Assembly: GCF_000336995.1 (NCBI RefSeq)
Contig: NZ_AOJI01000014.1
Coordinates: 1-64,000, forward strand
Length of the DNA stretch: 64,000 nucleotides
DNA from: Halorubrum aidingense JCM 13560
GTDB lineage: Archaea > Halobacteriota > Halobacteria > Halobacteriales > Haloferacaceae
Reading direction: 5' to 3'
Shown here: positions 63,079-64,000 of the stretch, in pieces
How positions within the stretch are numbered: position 1 is the stretch's first letter
Layout of the letters: the number at the start of each line of letters is the position of its first letter
Made by a program: the position numbers and the translations under genes
The notes under the pieces: generated by a model
What the model saw: only the letters and a program-made list of their open reading frames with translations
What the model was told of the DNA's origin: nothing
The model's database searches: none

Positions 63079-63163
63079 ATCGTCGTCGTACTGTCGTCGT
63101 CGTCGTTGTCGTGCCGCCGTCGTCGCCGTACTGCCGTCGTCGTCGTACCGCCGTCGTCGTCGG
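63079..63163. repeat. CGT/GTC-rich simple repeat
   Basis: Runs of CGTCGTCGT alternate with GTACTG- or TACCG-type spacers in an irregular 20-35 nt pattern, three or so imperfect units. It lies in the 220-nt divergent gap between the PhzF gene and the phosphatase-like gene, upstream of both promoters. Confidence 0.7.
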
Positions 63164-63238
63164 TGCCACCGGTTCCGTCGGTGCAGTCGAGGTCGGACCG
63201 ATGTCAACTCTTTTGCCCTCCACGCTGGATGTACCCGT

Positions 63239-64000
63239 ATGGGCCTCTTCGACCGGCTGCGAGGGAACGACACTCCGCGGGTGGCGTTCATCGGGATCGA
63301 CGGTCTTCCCCACAGTCTCGTCGCCGACAACCCGGACACGTTTCCGACGCTGTCGGCGATCGCTGACGCCGGCGACGGCGGACGGATAGACAGCATCGTT
63401 CCGCCCGAGTCGAGCGCGTGCTGGCCGGTGCTGACGAGTGGCGTTAATCCGGGCGAGACCGGCGTGTACGGCTTTCAGGACCGCGAGATCGGTTCGTACG
63501 ACACGTACGTTCCGATGGGGCGCGACGTCCAGGCGACGCGGGTGTGGGAGCGCGCCACCGAGGCGAAGCTCGACGCGACCGTGATGAACGTTCCCGTCAC
63601 GTTCCCGCCGCAGCGGACCATCCAGCGCATGGTGTCCGGTTACCTCTCGCCCGACGTCGACAAGGCCGCACATCCCGAGGAGCTCCGCCAGTACCTCACC
63701 GAGAGCGACTACACGCTGTCGGTCAACGCCAAACTCGGCCACAAGGCGGACAAGACGGAGTTCATCGAACACGCCCGAGAAACGCTCGACGCCCGGGCGG
63801 CCGCGTTCTCGCGGTACGTCGCGCGCGACGACTGGGACCTCTTCGTCGGCGTCTTCACCGCGCCCGACCGCATCAACCACTTCCTGTGGGGCGACTACGA
63901 AGAACAGGGGACGTACCGCGAGGACATGCTCTCGTTCCACGCCGCGCTCGACGCGCACATCGGTGCCATCCGCGACGCGCTCCCCGACGACGTCACGCTC
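63239..64000 (+). CDS. Alkaline-phosphatase-superfamily phosphodiesterase/phosphohydrolase, 5' part
   Basis: The first 254 codons; the gene runs off the window. Residues 17-24 (FIGIDGLP) give the first metal Asp, and SSACWPVLTSGVNPGETGVYGF near 59-80 carries the likely nucleophile Ser and the NPG..G signature of type I phosphodiesterase/nucleotide pyrophosphatase relatives. FVGVFTAPDRINHFLWGDY near 202-220 supplies further metal ligands (Asp, His). No signal peptide is seen, so it is probably cytoplasmic. A CTCTTTTGCC box is about 27 nt upstream. Substrate unknown. Confidence 0.85.
   Translation, partial: MGLFDRLRGNDTPRVAFIGIDGLPHSLVADNPDTFPTLSAIADAGDGGRIDSIVPPESSACWPVLTSGVNPGETGVYGFQDREIGSYDTYVPMGRDVQATRVWERATEAKLDATVMNVPVTFPPQRTIQRMVSGYLSPDVDKAAHPEELRQYLTESDYTLSVNAKLGHKADKTEFIEHARETLDARAAAFSRYVARDDWDLFVGVFTAPDRINHFLWGDYEEQGTYREDMLSFHAALDAHIGAIRDALPDDVTL

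Noticed and set aside
63079..63163. CRISPR-like array
   Set aside because: The repeats are CGT simple-sequence blocks without constant-length unique spacers, and no cas genes are near.

Overview
The window is a piece of a haloarchaeal chromosome, most like Halorubrum or Haloferax. It has very high GC, strongly acidic proteins, many leaderless genes with a TATA-like box about 25-30 nt before the start codon, and archaeal hallmark genes (SRP19, Gar1, Spt5/SecE, FtsZ1, diphthine synthase, archaeosortase A, 7S SRP RNA). It is mostly core housekeeping DNA. No prophage, integrase, complete insertion sequence, CRISPR array or tRNA gene was seen.

Layout. 1-0.8 kb: purE. 0.9-11.3 kb: one co-directional respiratory complex I operon (nuoA-B-CD-H-I-J1-J2-K-L-M-N) without nuoE/F/G, closed by T-runs. 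11.4-12.4 kb: a small zinc protein, gar1 and srp19, then a remnant of a histidine kinase C-terminus. 12.4-20.9 kb: alaS, an alpha/beta hydrolase lacking its nucleophile serine, a glutamine amidotransferase-like protein, a DUF2062 membrane protein, a PIN-KH ATPase and citrate synthase. 21-26.6 kb, minus strand: glutaryl-CoA-type acyl-CoA dehydrogenase, geranylgeranyl reductase and korAB. 27-38 kb: mixed metabolism (flavin reductase, aminotransferase, PHP protein, arginase, regulator, type II NADH dehydrogenase, uridine phosphorylase, cytidine deaminase, acyltransferase, GNAT, MBL protein). 38.3-42.7 kb: ATP-dependent DNA ligase, a GCS2-like ligase, then a 720-nt noncoding block holding strong hairpins and the 7S SRP RNA gene. 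43-52 kb: aldo-keto reductase, ileS, GNAT, an Lrp-type regulator and porAB. 52-56 kb: dph5, two CBS-pair proteins flanking two small membrane proteins, and an MgtC/DUF4010 protein. 56-64 kb: archaeosortase A, spt5-secE-ftsZ1, dtdA, a Ca2+/cation antiporter, a PhzF protein and the start of an alkaline-phosphatase-superfamily protein cut by the window edge.

The genes fit together as central and energy metabolism of an aerobic heterotroph. PorAB and KorAB make reduced ferredoxin and acyl-CoAs, citrate synthase feeds the TCA cycle, and complex I and the type II NADH dehydrogenase feed the quinone pool. A second theme is information processing and secretion: AlaRS, IleRS, DtdA, Dph5, Gar1, SRP19 plus 7S RNA, SecE and Spt5. 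The least explained DNA is the noncoding block at 41.96-42.29 kb, which has a promoter-like box, an 18-bp stem-loop and a second 7-bp stem. Several short tandem repeats also sit next to gene ends.
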